Shown here: positions 45,641-59,767 of the stretch, one piece after another
How positions within the stretch are numbered: the first letter of the stretch is position 1
How the letters are laid out: every line of letters starts with the position of its first letter
Assembly: GCA_037975125.1 (NCBI GenBank)
Contig: CM075858.1
Location: forward strand, 67,370,140-67,434,139
Direction of reading: 5' to 3'
From: Latrodectus hesperus
Lineage: Eukaryota; Arthropoda; Arachnida; Araneae; Theridiidae
DNA: 64,000 nucleotides
The notes under the pieces: generated by a model
Databases searched by the model: none
What the model saw: only the letters and a program-made list of their open reading frames with translations
What the model was told of the DNA's origin: nothing
Made by a program: the position numbers and the translations under genes

Positions 45641-46970
45641 AATCATAATTTAAGAAAAAAGTATCAAGTGAATTTAGCAGTTTTCAGAATCAATCGCGAA
45701 ATACATCTTTCTATATTTTGTTATTGTACTAACAAGAATTTTAAAAAAATGACATATATTTAATTCCATATGAGAACAACAATATCACTTATATTTAAAT
45801 TATAAGCAATTATTAATTTATGCCAGATCTAAATGGAATTCACCTGAAAATGAAATAACAGATAAGTTACTTAATTCCTATGTGAATTTCATTATGATCT
45901 TGCATTAAATTAATGATATCTCATGCAGAGAGAGTAGAAGTGGAATTATTTTTTAAATAACTTGCATTTAGCATATAATAGCTCTTGAAATTTAAGCTCT
46001 AGAAATGTAAGGATTCATTGCTTCAATCTTGAAAAAATAAAAATTCATTGGCGTAAAATAATGAATTGTATAAAATAAATAGAATAATAATAATAATTTT
46101 TATTTTTTAAACTTCAAATCTATTTCTTGCTAATATGAAGATACATGTCTAAGTTTGATCAAATTATACAGTACGAAATACTTTTGAAAAATATTTAACT
46201 AAATATTTGTATATCTTTATTGAAATATATTCTCGGAAAACAAAAATGTTATTTTTTGTGTTTTCCAAGAATTTACTGTAATATCTTTTTTATGTTTCGT
46301 TTATTTATAACTTGTTCAAAATAATTGAAAAAATTGTTCTATAAAATATCGTCTTGAAATTGTCTTGAATGCTTATTACAAATGATATTAAATATAAAAT
46401 TAATTTTTCTCTGGCTCTATTATTTAAATGATTTATAACTGTAATATTTTAACTATTTCATTATTATGAAGTGTAATATAGATTTAGAAAAAGAAGCATA
46501 AAAGTTTTTATGATAGTGGAAGAACACACAATCTATTTTCGTCAGTACTTTGCTACAATTATGTATTATATTTACTATCTTAACGCTCTTAAAAACGTTC
46601 AAATCAATAAATTGATCGATTTTGAGAGCAAGTCAATATAATTTAACTAAATTTCATATCGAAGCGAAGTTAAAAAAAGCATATAATCCTACATTCAATA
46701 TCATTCCCCCAAGAATCTTGCAAAAATATTGTATTGTTTGATAAAGATACTTTCTTCAGGTGATTTAATCAGCTTCCAAAATGGACATATTTCGAAAATA
46801 ATTGTATCATGAGTGCTATTCGGATATGGATTCAATAAAAGTATAAAATGAAAAAAATAAAGTGATTACAATAATTTCTTTGCTGAACCATACTGAAATA
46901 TATGGAAATTAGGTTTAACTAACATTAATTTTGAGCAAAGCACCAGTGATTTACGAACTAGGCAATTAGC
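45641..46970. other. A+T-rich stretch
   Basis: No gene or structured repeat recognised. Confidence 0.55.
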
Positions 46971-46974
46971 AGTT

Positions 46975-47404
46975 TGTGTCATTTGCAAGTCACTATTTCA
47001 CAGTTAGAATGAGGAGCTCTGCTCAGGGTATTAGCATTAGTCAAAAGCAAAACAGGTAGAGTCATAGTTTGAGCGCATTTAGTCAAAATCAAATCGTTGA
47101 CATCTGAAGAATGGATCACTTCATTTTTAAAAAGAAGTGCAGACAATTTGATTTCATTGTGCAATATCAAATACAGAAGGCAACCGTATGTTAATGATTG
47201 CGGTTGACAACAGCTAGCTCTTCTTGTAACAGTGGAGAGATAGTTCACAACGCTCCAGAATAAACATCACTGTCCACTGAAATTTGAAAGAAGAGTCTCG
47301 CCATGCAAACATCTCCTCATGATGGAATACATAGCGATGCAGGCGAGTCCCGGACTTTACCTTTAGGTAAACGAGTTTGAAATACTCGCCCATTACAAAG
47401 TGCC
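46975..47404. other. Unidentified, less A+T-rich segment next to family B
   Basis: Two overlapping minus-strand frames (46,979-47,248 and 47,214-47,411) cover this stretch in different phases. Composition suggests a degraded element or exon rather than random DNA, but I recognise neither domain nor repeat end. Confidence 0.25.
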
Positions 47405-47408
47405 TTGT

Positions 47409-47645
47409 CATTTTGAATCACGGTCAGGTGACGAGGTCACACATGAACTGGCATTCTCCTCTTCACATCCATGCCACACCAGCGGAAGGACTTTGGCACC
47501 ACATATTAACGTAGACACGTCCCAACCCATGGAACTCCAATGATGGAGCATGGGTGGTCACCCTACCAATCACTGTCCGCGACAAATGGCGCTTCATTTG
47601 CTAATCTTAACGGGAAGCGGTGTGAAGCTACTGAGCCACTTTAGC
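47409..47645 (-). repeat. Dispersed repeat (family B), copy 2
   Basis: An inverted copy of the segment at 32,196-32,405 with the same phrases in the same order. Read on the minus strand it starts cgagctaaagtggctcagtag, which contains a perfect A-box consensus tggctcagtag, and ends gacctcgtcacctgacc. A B-box is not evident. This is the longest copy in the window and so the better guide to the family. Confidence 0.75.
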
Positions 47646-47719
47646 TCGTGATGTAATATATGAGTCATCGTCCCATGATTATTTACCGCAAGCAGAAAAG
47701 CTCTGTTGTTGTTTGTGGC

Positions 47720-47914
47720 TTACACAAACTCCTCCATCAGCATGTCCAAGTTAAATTTCAATTCATTACACCAAGCAACATATTCTTTCAATGATTTACT
47801 GGTGTATTTTTCCGTGCCAATACAAATCGAAAAGTGTAGTTTAATGCTGTTAGCATCCTTGTTGTAGGTGAACCCTCCTAAGACGATGACCTTGCTGTCA
47901 CCAATGAGACACTT
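47720..47914 (-). other. Unidentified open frame, about 64 codons, no Met start
   Basis: A minus-strand frame between two stops reads CLIGDSKVIVLGGFTY, and further on SLKEYVAWCNELKFNLDMLM, ending at a stop (47,720-47,722). Its residue composition looks protein-like rather than low-complexity. No start codon opens it, so it would be an exon or the remnant of a mobile-element ORF. I do not recognise a family. Confidence 0.3.
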
Positions 47915-48900
47915 TTAAATAGTGTTTTAACTTAAAAGCTGCTGTGTACCAGTGTTAAATCGTCGGATGATTTGTTGCATTGTAACCAATTTATCTGTGT
48001 TTTTAATTTAAGCTACCTATCCATGATCTGGGTCATCACCACACAGTGGCAGTTGAACCTGACTCATAGAAATCTGAATAATCCATGACCATGACCATGG
48101 AGCTACCAATTCTGCGGGCCTTGATGTTTTGGCCATGTAAAAGAGTATTTATTTATTGTGTTTTTGACTGTTTTTAATATCATGAATAGAACTCAATATC
48201 TGGGCAAACTGCTAATTACATTATTTGCAAGTAATTCCAGAATTGCGAACAGTTCAACATTTGCATGATGCCAACTACTTTTTATTTGATTTCTATTTAA
48301 TGTATGTTCAGGAATTTTCGAGACACATTTTAAGCCACTGTTATATGTTTTTGTTATTAAAGTTTCACCTTTATTAAGATGTTTTTTTTCACTTTATCTT
48401 CTCTTATACTGGATTGTGCTAAAAAATCTTTTAATTGTGTGCTTAGCATTTAAAAGTTATTTTCCTTTCGAAATAAGTTTTTATTTGAAGTAGCTAGGAT
48501 AACTTTCAATTACAATATGTATTTCAAGATTTCTTTATTACGCCATAGTAGCCATAGCTCTTTTCATTCTACTCGTATCACCTTCACAATTCTCCTTCAT
48601 ATGTTTGTGAGGAGCAATTTAAGGATAAGCAGATTAGGAAGAATAATTTTTAATGCTCTTTTACAAATATTTTTATAGTGAAAAATAATTTTAGAAAGTT
48701 TCTAAAAATGGTTCGTTTCAAATAAAGAAATATGCTCAAAGTTTCAGATAAAAAGATATTACTTTACAATAGCAGGGTAATTTCACCTTTATCTGAACGA
48801 TCTAAGTTTATTAAATGCAACTAGAAAAATTATAATTACCTTCAGAATTATATAGTATTATAATAAAATTATATAGTAGTATAATTTGATACACATTTGA
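47915..48900. other. Mixed-composition then A+T-rich stretch
   Basis: 47,915-48,140 remains less A+T-rich and contains a small catgac tandem (48,086-48,100). From 48,150 it is ordinary A+T-rich DNA without a gene. Confidence 0.4.
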
Positions 48901-48904
48901 ATAA

Positions 48905-49235
48905 GGCAGAGATGGTCTGATTGGTTAGGCATTCGATCTCGTTATCGGAAGGTAGTGAGTTCGAATTCCTATCCAACCCATCATGTTCACTAATGGCGGC
49001 TAGAGTACGTTAAATATGTCGTGTTTACAATGTCTTCCATGTGAAATGATATCTCTTGAGCCAAACATGGGGTCTTCTGCTTTGTTCCAACTTAAATTGC
49101 AAAGAACTCCTTTTGTAACTACGAGGGCACGGTCATTAGGTGTCCCACTATATAAGGTACTATCACTCCCACGTTTTGTAATGCTAAAGTGTTGAAAAAT
49201 CTTAGTAGCTGGTCGTTATACGGCAACAACAATAT
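48905..49235 (+). mobile_element. tRNA-derived SINE, family D
   Basis: The head is tRNA-like. tggtctgattggttagg resembles an A-box, and gagttcgaattcc (48,957-48,969) is a near-perfect B-box about 45 bp downstream. The body has gttcactaatggcgg, then gtcgtgtttacaatgtc, and a CAA-type tail (ggcaacaacaat) near 49,225. A more decayed relative appears at 59,768-59,960. The head is not a working tRNA because the acceptor ends do not pair and the sequence runs on into the body. Confidence 0.75.
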
Positions 49236-50540
49236 TTATTAGATATTTACAAATAATAGAATCCAAGCTAAATGCATAAGATGGTGAATATCGATTACAA
49301 TTCTGCTTTGAAAAATGTATAACTAATCGTTCATTTTGACCTTCAGTTATTTTTCATTCATATTATTTAAATTCATATTGAAATTATTCTTCCAGTTTTC
49401 ATACAATCATTCCAGTATACTAATAATGAATACTACCAAATATATTTTGAAAATTTTATTGCATATTTGCATGAAATTTATGATTAACAACTATTTGTAT
49501 TTTGTTTACATCGATCTTTTTCTTGCATAACTTTAAAACTTCATTTCTGACTCAAGATTTTGTTACGGGGGATCGTTCATGAATAACAATCGATCTAATT
49601 GCTGAATAATTAGCATAGTGGCCTTAAATTCAAGAGTTCGTTAAGTCCATTGAAATTACGCATTCTTGAATTGTGTGAAAGTTTTAGAGTATATGTTTAT
49701 CTACTATTGACGATTTCAGAGCAAATTGCACCCTGAATAATTAACGATCGAGTCTTTTGTTCAAAAATTTATGATTTTGATTTCTATTTTGTACAGTGTA
49801 TATGAGTTAATCAAAATCCGTAGTTAAACCATAATTTCTGGTTGAATTAGAAGCTTATTCGTAAAAAGGGACCATACAATCACTTGAATACTTGACATGC
49901 TATTGCACCAGCATACTTCCTTGTACCTACCAGTTGCACTTAACATGAATTATTTGTTAAAATATATAATCATGGCAAATGTTTTATTTATTTATTTATT
50001 TTCGCTATTTTCAAAAATAATTCTCTTATAAAAATCAATATTCTGCATGACTTTTAAATTACTTTTCAAAGCTCTTACACTTTCAGACCTAATTTATATT
50101 CTGGAAATTGAATCAAAAAGTTAAATAGCCATCTGTTATTATTTAAATTAAAATTATTTAAAAGTTACTTAGCTATTTATTTTAAATAGTAATTACAATA
50201 TTAAAAAGTTATACTTTCAAATATTTTAACAAAACAAAGCCATGTAACAAAAAAGAAATGGTGAAAAAATTCACTTAGAAATGTAAGAAATTTTTCAGGT
50301 CTCATTAAATATGTAAAGAGCATATTTTCTAAGACCATTCGGACATCACCAAACCAAGAATATCGCATATTAATAGTTTTGCAACAGGTGAAATACGAAG
50401 TGATGTGGAATAAAACGATATACTTGAAAAGTCAAAAAATCCTGCAATCTAGAAAAAAAAAAAAAACGAAATATAAGAATTTGTGCATTTCAAAACTTTC
50501 GGAACAAAAGAACTATAAATATTTTCTGTTGAATCAAGCT
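49236..50540. other. A+T-rich stretch
   Basis: No gene or structured repeat recognised. Confidence 0.55.
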
Positions 50541-50543
50541 TTC

Positions 50544-50860
50544 AGTAAACTTTTTCTTTCCTGTTTTACAAAGTTGTAATGCTTCAAACATGTGTGTGAA
50601 ATAATGATTAATCAATTTTTAGTAAACTTGTTTTTATTCCAGTTCTATAGAATTCTTAGGATTTAAACATGTGCAACATAATGATAAATCAATTTTTGTA
50701 AGCTTTTATTCGTTCCATTTCTGCCGAATTATTATGTTTTAAACATGTGCAAGATAATAGTTAATCATCATCTGCAACATAATGATAAATCAATTTTCAG
50801 TAAGCTTTTTTCTAGCTTTGCATAACTGTAATGTGTTTCAAATCCGTGAACATTACAATA
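50544..50860 (+). repeat. Minisatellite, about four units of 80-90 bp
   Basis: Each unit contains, in order, agtaa(a/g)ctttt, a tct..ttc.t stretch, tttaaacatgtg or a close variant, and ataatgataaatcaattttt. Units begin at about 50,544, 50,612, 50,697 and 50,800. A short partial duplication (catctgcaacataatg) lies within the third. Non-coding. Confidence 0.8.
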
Positions 50861-51763
50861 AACTAACTTGTGCATATGGTAACCTAGTATTAAAAAGCAC
50901 CACTATTGTTTCATGATGAAATGAGTTCAAAATCTGACACATCCGATAAATGTAGACATCTGCGTTATTGTGTGGCCCAGTATCTCGTCACTGGAGATTT
51001 GTGGTAAGACATGTTACATCAGACTTCAACATCATCATCTGAGTGCGGCTTAAAATTATAAGGTTAGCGACTGCATTTAGTGGTTTCGATTGGGAAAGAA
51101 TTGTAAGAATCTCTACCTATTAAAAAGTAACATTTATTCTATGGTCAGCACTCGTAGTGATTTGTGTGTTATGTTAACATAAGAAAAATACATCCTAAAA
51201 TGCACAATCTGAACCACATATATCCTTTTAGGAGAAAGCATGAGTTTTGAGCATCTAATTTTATTAAATACTTATGAATTATTAAAAAATATTTAAAACT
51301 ACTTAGGTTCAAGTTTTGAACTACTGAGGTTCAAAGATTTTATTAACAGTCTTGGTAAAGGTATTTGAATCACGATTTTATATAAATTTTTGGTGATACC
51401 AATTTGGATGGGGTCATACCAAACAAGAAAACGCATCATGCCATAAAATATGTTTCCTTCATGATTAATGAGATTAATTCTTTTAATAAAATACCCTAGT
51501 TCCCTGTTTCCAATACGGTCAAACATCTTTAAGTCCTTTGAAAATAAAGAAGTGCAACATACGCAGAATCTTTTAAAATAATCTTACAAAATAAGATAGG
51601 ATATAAATATGGAAAAGTATGGAAAATTAGTTGCTAACATACGGTGAAAAAGAGATTTATGTATCAAAAGCGAAAATGTTCATGTAATGATTTTTTTGCT
51701 TAAGTTTATGGTTGAATTATTCAGAAAAAATCATGTTTCTTACAGTGAATTTTAAAATCGTCC
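50861..51763. other. A+T-rich stretch
   Basis: No gene. The minus-strand frame at 51,299-51,526 shows no domain. Confidence 0.5.

Positions 51764-51816
<53 letters not shown>
51764..51816. repeat. (TA)n microsatellite
   Basis: AT dinucleotides over about 53 bp, with one TT interruption near the left end. Confidence 0.95.
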
Positions 51817-51821
<5 letters not shown>

Positions 51822-52519
51822 TAAATGGTTACTATAAATATATAAAATTAACAAAAAAGTTATCAGGTATTTTTGTAGAAAATAGTACATTTTCAATAAA
51901 TTTTATCATTTCTTTTCTGAGTATTTTATAAATGGTATTTTTAATTTCCTCCATAAATTTCGCAATTAAATTATCAAATATCAATACATTTTATAACGAT
52001 AATTTACATACCGTTAAATCAATTTATGATCTCAAGACAAAAAGTATATAGTTTTAATAATTATCACACTCTTTGTTGTGAATATATTATTCAAATAGAA
52101 AGTTCTTCCCAAAAATAGAGCTCTCTTTTTTAAATTTAAAAATAAAAAAAATTATTATAACATTAATCACTAAATGTTTTCCATTTTTTTCATAAAAAAA
52201 GCTTTCGATGGCTTAGGATAGATTTTTTGTTATGTTTTGAGCAAAGTATACGTAAAAGAAGCCAAAAATTGAGATTGCAACTGCAATTGCAGTACATAAA
52301 AGTAAATTTGATCAATGAAATTACTAGTATGAATCATTTTTCATTATATTTTAATTAATTTCCTACTCAATCCGTCGAAGACACTAAACTCTATTAATTG
52401 TTTAATGATTGGATACTCAGAACCCTTTCACGCTCAAGTCTCATTAAATTTATCCGTCTAGACTTTTTCAGACATGATTTGTCTAATTATATTTTTTGAC
52501 ACAGTGTAATATAAACCAC

Positions 52520-52521
<2 letters not shown>
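51817..52521. other. A+T-rich stretch
   Basis: No gene or repeat recognised between two TA tracts. Confidence 0.55.

Positions 52522-52600
<79 letters not shown>
52522..52600. repeat. (TA)n microsatellite, left of mariner
   Basis: An uninterrupted AT tract of about 79 bp running directly into the mariner left end. Confidence 0.95.
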
Positions 52601-53986
<1,386 letters not shown>

Positions 53987-54079
53987 TGCAAAAAATATAT
54001 ATTAAAATAATGAATACAATATTAAAAATACAATTTAATAAAATATGAACTACAATACACTACAAGAAATCTAGCCAGC

Positions 54080-54840
54080 GCAAAAGCAGCTGAAGAAAGA
54101 TTTGCCAATAAATTATTATTTTTATCAAAAAAATTGTATATATTGCGTTAATTCTTTTGACTTTAAAGATCTTTTTACAGGTATTCCCATTGATAAATTA
54201 AACAATGTACTGCACCTTTATTATCAGGACTATAGAAACTTATTAAATATTGATTTTGAATATTGAAACAATTTAGTTAAAACGTGTATTTATAATAATT
54301 TTATATTTAACGGTGAAAATATTTTTATTCAAAATTGTTGTATTCCACAGGGATCCAACTTTTCTAGCACACTAGCAAATTTATTTCTACATTACTTTGA
54401 AAAAAGCTTCATTTATCAATATCTTTCTGCTTTCAGATACATAGATGATTTCATTATTTTTAACAATTTAAATTTTAATGATATTTCAAAAACTATTTAC
54501 CCTGAAGAACTTTCTCTAATTAAAACTAATTTATTTGATACTAAAACAGAATTTTCGGATATATTTATCGCTATTGATGATTACACTACATATATTGATG
54601 TCTTCGACAAAACAAATCAATTTAATTTTAATGTTAATAAGTTAATTTCCTGGAACTAAAATATTTCTTTAAAAATATACAGAAAATTATATTCAATGAA
54701 CTTAATCGCATTCATAATATCTGTAACAACTATGAATCTACTAAAAATCAAATAAAATGCCTAATAGCTCACTTAAAAAATAACAATATTCCAATTAATT
54801 TTATTTTAAAATATGTAGGAAGTAGGGAATCGCTTGTATG
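54080..54840 (+). pseudogene. Penelope-like (or related) reverse transcriptase remnant
   Basis: The plus strand, read across shifts, encodes reverse-transcriptase core motifs in order. FDFKDLFTGIPIDKL lies near 54,150-54,205. CIPQGSNFSSTLANLFLHYFEK is quoted as CIPQGS...ANLFLHYFEK, near 54,340-54,410. RYIDDFIIF, near 54,438-54,465, is the YXDD catalytic box. YPEELSLIKTN and a downstream block ELNRIHNICNNYES follow. The IPQGS and YIDD arrangement followed by YP.EL.L..T resembles Penelope-like and related single-ORF retroelements, not R1/Jockey LINEs. Several in-frame stops (for example after FEY near 54,265 and at 54,657) mark it as dead. The 5' part may lie beyond the (TA)n tract, and no GIY-YIG endonuclease is recognisable. 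Confidence 0.75.
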
Positions 54841-55470
54841 ATTGAAGTAATGCGTAGTTTTTATAACTACAGAAGGGCCACCCAAGCATTGAAGTTCTTA
54901 CAAGAATCCTGAAAACACCTACATTTATGCACTTTATTTTAAACATAACTTAAGCTGAAATCCCCTTTAACACACTTTAATTTCAAATCTACTACATGTT
55001 TTTAAGCCACTTTAACTTTTTGACTTTAATTATTCCTGGTACTTTTTTAATCCAATTTCAAATTTACCTTTGGCAACTTTTCTATTATTCTATAGCACAT
55101 AATTCAAATATTCAATCTGATTTGCTGATTTTGGTATTATATAATTGTTTCTACTGTATTTAGTTTTTTTACTGTATGTATGCTTCATCTATTGTGAGTA
55201 TGTTTACTTTTCTGCTTATATATTTACTCTAATTTTTGAAAGTGTATCTTTGATTTTATTTTTAAATACGAACACTTTTTTCGGGGAAATTGCTCGAAGA
55301 TATTTAGACATTTGTCCTTCGTGCATGTCAGTAAAGAGTATTCATTTGGCATAGTTGGCCATCTCCCTCCTGATGAAGGGGTGGTCCCTATGCCTTCTTT
55401 TTATCATTTGCATCATATATTTTAGTATTTTTCCAATTTTATATTTCTAGTTTCAATATTTTTCATGTTT

Positions 55471-55477
<7 letters not shown>
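54841..55477 (+). other. Downstream part of the Penelope-like remnant, non-coding
   Basis: Mostly A+T-rich with one less A+T-rich portion (55,270-55,410) that contains ctgatga followed by a small hairpin (aggg / ccct). The open frame at 55,145-55,354 is low-complexity. It probably includes the decayed 3' end of the retroelement. Confidence 0.35.

Positions 55478-55553
<76 letters not shown>
55478..55553. repeat. (TA)n microsatellite
   Basis: An uninterrupted AT tract of about 76 bp ending 4 bp from the left tip of the Tc1 element. Confidence 0.95.
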
Positions 55554-55557
<4 letters not shown>

Positions 55558-56965
55558 CACTACTGGCCATTAAAATTACTACACCAGGAAAGCGGCACAC
55601 CACATACGTGGAATTTGCATGACAGGTAGAACTTGTTGTGATATGCAAATGATTAGATTTTCAGCGCATTCATACAAAGCAGGCGACAGTAACGATATCT
55701 ACAATGTGTATAAAACCAGATATTTGACAGCAGTTTTCTCATACTCAATTTCCGTTTCAACATTGTTTTCGGTAAAGAAAGTTGTTGTAATGCCTCGTGT
55801 AAGAAGAAGAAGTGTCTATCAGCACGTGTCTGACTTTGATCGAGGAAGGATTATAGCCTACCGGGATTGCGGTTTATCGTATCGCAATATTGCTGCTCGC
55901 GTCGGTCGAGACCCCATGACTGTTAGCAGAATATGGAATCGATGGGTTCAGGACAATCATACGGAACGCCATGCAGGATCTCAGTGACCCCCATCACTAA
56001 CAGCAGAGAAGACAGACATCTTATCCGTATGGTCACAAGGGATCGTACAGCCACGTCACGAACCCTGAGTCGAGAAATGGAGTCATTTGCAAGGCAACAA
56101 GTTTCTGCTCGAACAGTTCGACGACGTTTGCAGCAGCATGGATTGTCTGCATGGCGACCATGGCTTCGGCTACCATTGACGCTGCGTCACAGACAGGAGC
56201 GCCTTCAATGGTGTGATCAGCGACGAACCTGGACGCGATAATGGCATCACGTCATCTTTACAGATGAATCTCGGTTCTGTATACAGGATCATGATGGCCG
56301 CATCCGTGTTTGGAGGCATCGTGGAGAACGTGCATTGCCAGCTTGCATTGGACATCGCCATACTGGCCCATCTGCTGGAGTGATGGTATGGGGTGCCATT
56401 GGATACACGTCTCGATCACCTCTTATTCGCATTACCGGCACTTTGAACAGCAACCGTTACATTTCCGATGTGTTAAGGCCCGTGGCTCTGCCCTATCTTC
56501 GAGGCCTCCCTAATGCTTTGTTTCAACAGGATAATGCACGACCGCATGTTGCCCGTACTGTTCTGAACTTCCTTGATACAGAACAGGTTCGACTGTTACC
56601 CTGGCCAGCACGTTCTCCTGATCTGTCACCCATTGAGAACGTGTGGTCAATGGTTGCCGAGCGATAGGCACGCCATCACTCACCATCCACTACTGTCGAT
56701 GAACTGTGGCATAGTATTGAAGCTGCATGGACTGAGATCTCCGTACATGCCATACAATCTCTGTTTGACTCCATGCCTAGGCGGATAAATGCTGTTATTG
56801 CAGCCAGAGGTGGCTGTTCTGGGTACTGATTTCTCAAGATCTATACATCCTAATTTCCTGTAAATCTAACCACTTGTACATTTCCACTATAATGTATGGG
56901 TCCAATAAATATCATTCTGTTATTTGCATTCCTTCTTGGTGTAGCAATTTTAATGGCCAGTAGTG
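55558..56965 (+). mobile_element. Tc1-type transposon, full length
   Basis: Inverted ends start cactactggccattaaaat on the left (55,558) and match the right end (inverted from 56,965) for about 28 bases with one difference. TA dinucleotides sit outside both tips (55,556-55,557 and 56,966-56,967). At 1,408 bp it encloses one transposase gene. The short inverted repeats differ from the IR/DR type at 8-10 kb, so this is a distinct family. The good match of the ends and the few coding lesions suggest a recent insertion. Confidence 0.95.
55790..56829 (+). pseudogene. Tc1-type (Tcb1-like) transposase, broken frame
   Basis: The coding region opens at Met 55,790 (MPRVRRRSVYQHVSDFD). It has a paired-like helix-turn-helix: GLSYRNIAARVGRDPMTVSR. 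At 55,985 a CGA-to-TGA type stop and a 1-base loss in a C run shift the frame. The new frame then runs to the final stop at 56,827-56,829, interrupted by stops at 56,239 and 56,665. The catalytic triad is intact: Asp at 56,263 (FTDESRF), Asp at 56,530 (QQDNARPH) and Glu at 56,635 (SPIENVW). The spacing is 89 and 35 codons, i.e. DD34E. A GVMVWGAIG motif lies between. I recall near-identical proteins annotated in orb-weaver spiders. It is non-functional here because of the shift and stops. Confidence 0.93.
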
Positions 56966-56967
56966 TA

Positions 56968-57429
56968 TATATCGGGTGTTGACAGTTAAATGATCGATAT
57001 CTACTTAATATTCCCTTAATTTTAGTAAAATCCTAATATATGTGCGGAATTGGGTAAATCAGCCACATAATCTATCATTTTTTATAATGATATACGTCAA
57101 TTAATGAGAGAAAGCTTTCTTTAACGTAAAAAGCATAAAATTGATTTGCTTAGTTGGTCTATTACTAAGATATTGGTGAGAAAACTATTTTGACTATTTT
57201 TAAACATATGAAGATAATTTCTTTGATTTGTGCTACATTTGAAAAACTTTTCTAGCATATTAACTATTCAGTTACCCTTTATATTTTAAAAGGTCATTTA
57301 AAAAAATTCGTTGAATTAATTTCTAGTCCAGTCGCGAGCTAATCGTCTCAATTATTATTTTTATATAAAAATTTAGAATTAAAATTTTATTTTACTGAAC
57401 CAAGTTTCTACCTATAAATTCCGAAATCT
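56968..57429. other. A+T-rich stretch
   Basis: No gene recognised. Confidence 0.55.
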
Positions 57430-57930
57430 AAAATATGAACACAGCAAATCAAAATCAACCTAATTAAAACTTTTATTGCAACTAAAGAGTTTTATCATTT
57501 AAATTTCTCAAGAAATTTGTCTCTTTAGAATCATTAAATCAAACAAAATGGTAAAAAAATATAGACATTTTTTTCCTTACAGTGACCACTGCATGTTTAA
57601 CCCTTCGTCACTACAAGGCCGGAAACTGCGGCTCATTTATCGTTACCCTGTTGAACTTGTGAAACAAGTCACGGATTAGAGTAGGAAAAAATATCAATAT
57701 AACATATTAAATCAAAATCAATCAAATTAAGAAATTTTATTACAATTAAACGGACATTTTAGACATTTTAGATTGGTCAAGACTTTCGTCTCTTTAGAAT
57801 TGGTAAATCAAAAAATATGAACTAAAATTTAAACAAATAAAATCAAAGTCAACCCAAATTAAAAGTTTTTATCACAACTAAACAATTCTCTGTTTTAGAT
57901 AAGTCAAAAAAAACTTGGCCTCTTTGAAAA
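57430..57930 (+). repeat. Minisatellite of about three 120-bp units, split by a SINE piece
   Basis: Units at about 57,430-57,552, 57,700-57,806 and 57,807-57,930 each have, in order, a (c)aaatcaaaatcaa phrase, aattaaaa.tttttat, caactaaa, a tttaga/tttaaat phrase, cctcaag/ggtcaag, and gtctctttagaat. Between units 1 and 2 lies about 140 bp that includes the SINE fragment at 57,597-57,680. Confidence 0.75.
57597..57680 (-). repeat. Fragment of the 20.6-kb SINE body, inverted
   Basis: The reverse complement reads ccgtgacttgtttcacaag, then gggtaacgataaatgagc, then gcagtttc.ggccttgt. This parallels ccgtgacttggttcacagg, gggtaacgataaatgag and gcagtttctgcccttgt in the SINE at 20,797-20,875. The tRNA head is absent. 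Confidence 0.75.
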
Positions 57931-59065
<1,135 letters not shown>

Positions 59066-59069
59066 ATAT

Positions 59070-59695
59070 TAAAAAGTATTAAATATATAAAATAATAAAA
59101 AATATTAAATATGATATAAAATCTAGAAAGTATTAATCTCATATTTATTGATAAGTTTAAGCATTATTTAAAAATAGCTGTGTTGCTATGGTTGAAATCT
59201 AAAAAACTGGGAACCATCATTCCGGTACATGTGCATTCATAGTGCAAAAAAATGCAACAAACATATCCCATTAAAAAAATGAAAACAATTTCTGCTTTCC
59301 TGTTTAAACTCAATACAATTACACACATTTTAAGGGCATCAATAAAATCTACAAAGAACACGAATTTGATTCACATGTTCCTTACCAAATTGAAAGATTG
59401 TCTCATTTATTATAGATGCATCCGTCTATTAAGAGAAAAAGGAAGTAGAACTGGGGCATATAATACAATTCTGAAATAGTTTGAGTTGGAAATGATATTT
59501 AGAATGGAATAGGCATCAATTTTAGTTCAATGACAATGGCTGATTTTATGTTTGGTGCTCCGTCGGATAAATTAATATAATAAAAAGTATTAAATATAAT
59601 ATAAAATACTAAAAAGTATGTATATTAATTTCATATTTATTGATACATTTAAATACTATTAAAAAATAATTATGTTGCTATGATTGGAAATAAAG
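59070..59695 (+). repeat. Pair of diverged direct repeats about 500 bp apart
   Basis: The segments 59,070-59,200 and 59,575-59,695 share several phrases: aaaagtattaaatata, atataaaat, catatttattgata, aaaaata.ct/aataatta and tgttgctatg. They may be ends of one old duplicated unit. The intervening 59,200-59,570 has no gene. Confidence 0.6.
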
Positions 59696-59767
59696 TAAAA
59701 CACAGAAGGAATCGAAATCTGATTATACAATAATTTCTTAATTCAAAAATTCGAAATGAGGTTCAGC

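Noticed and set aside
47915..48075. Protein phosphatase 2C-like exon suggested by a GSTATV phrase followed by GDSKVIVLGG
   Set aside because: The phrases are in different frames with stops between, and the following residues do not fit the family.
48905..48980. Functional tRNA gene
   Set aside because: A- and B-box-like strings are present but the acceptor stem does not pair and a SINE body follows.
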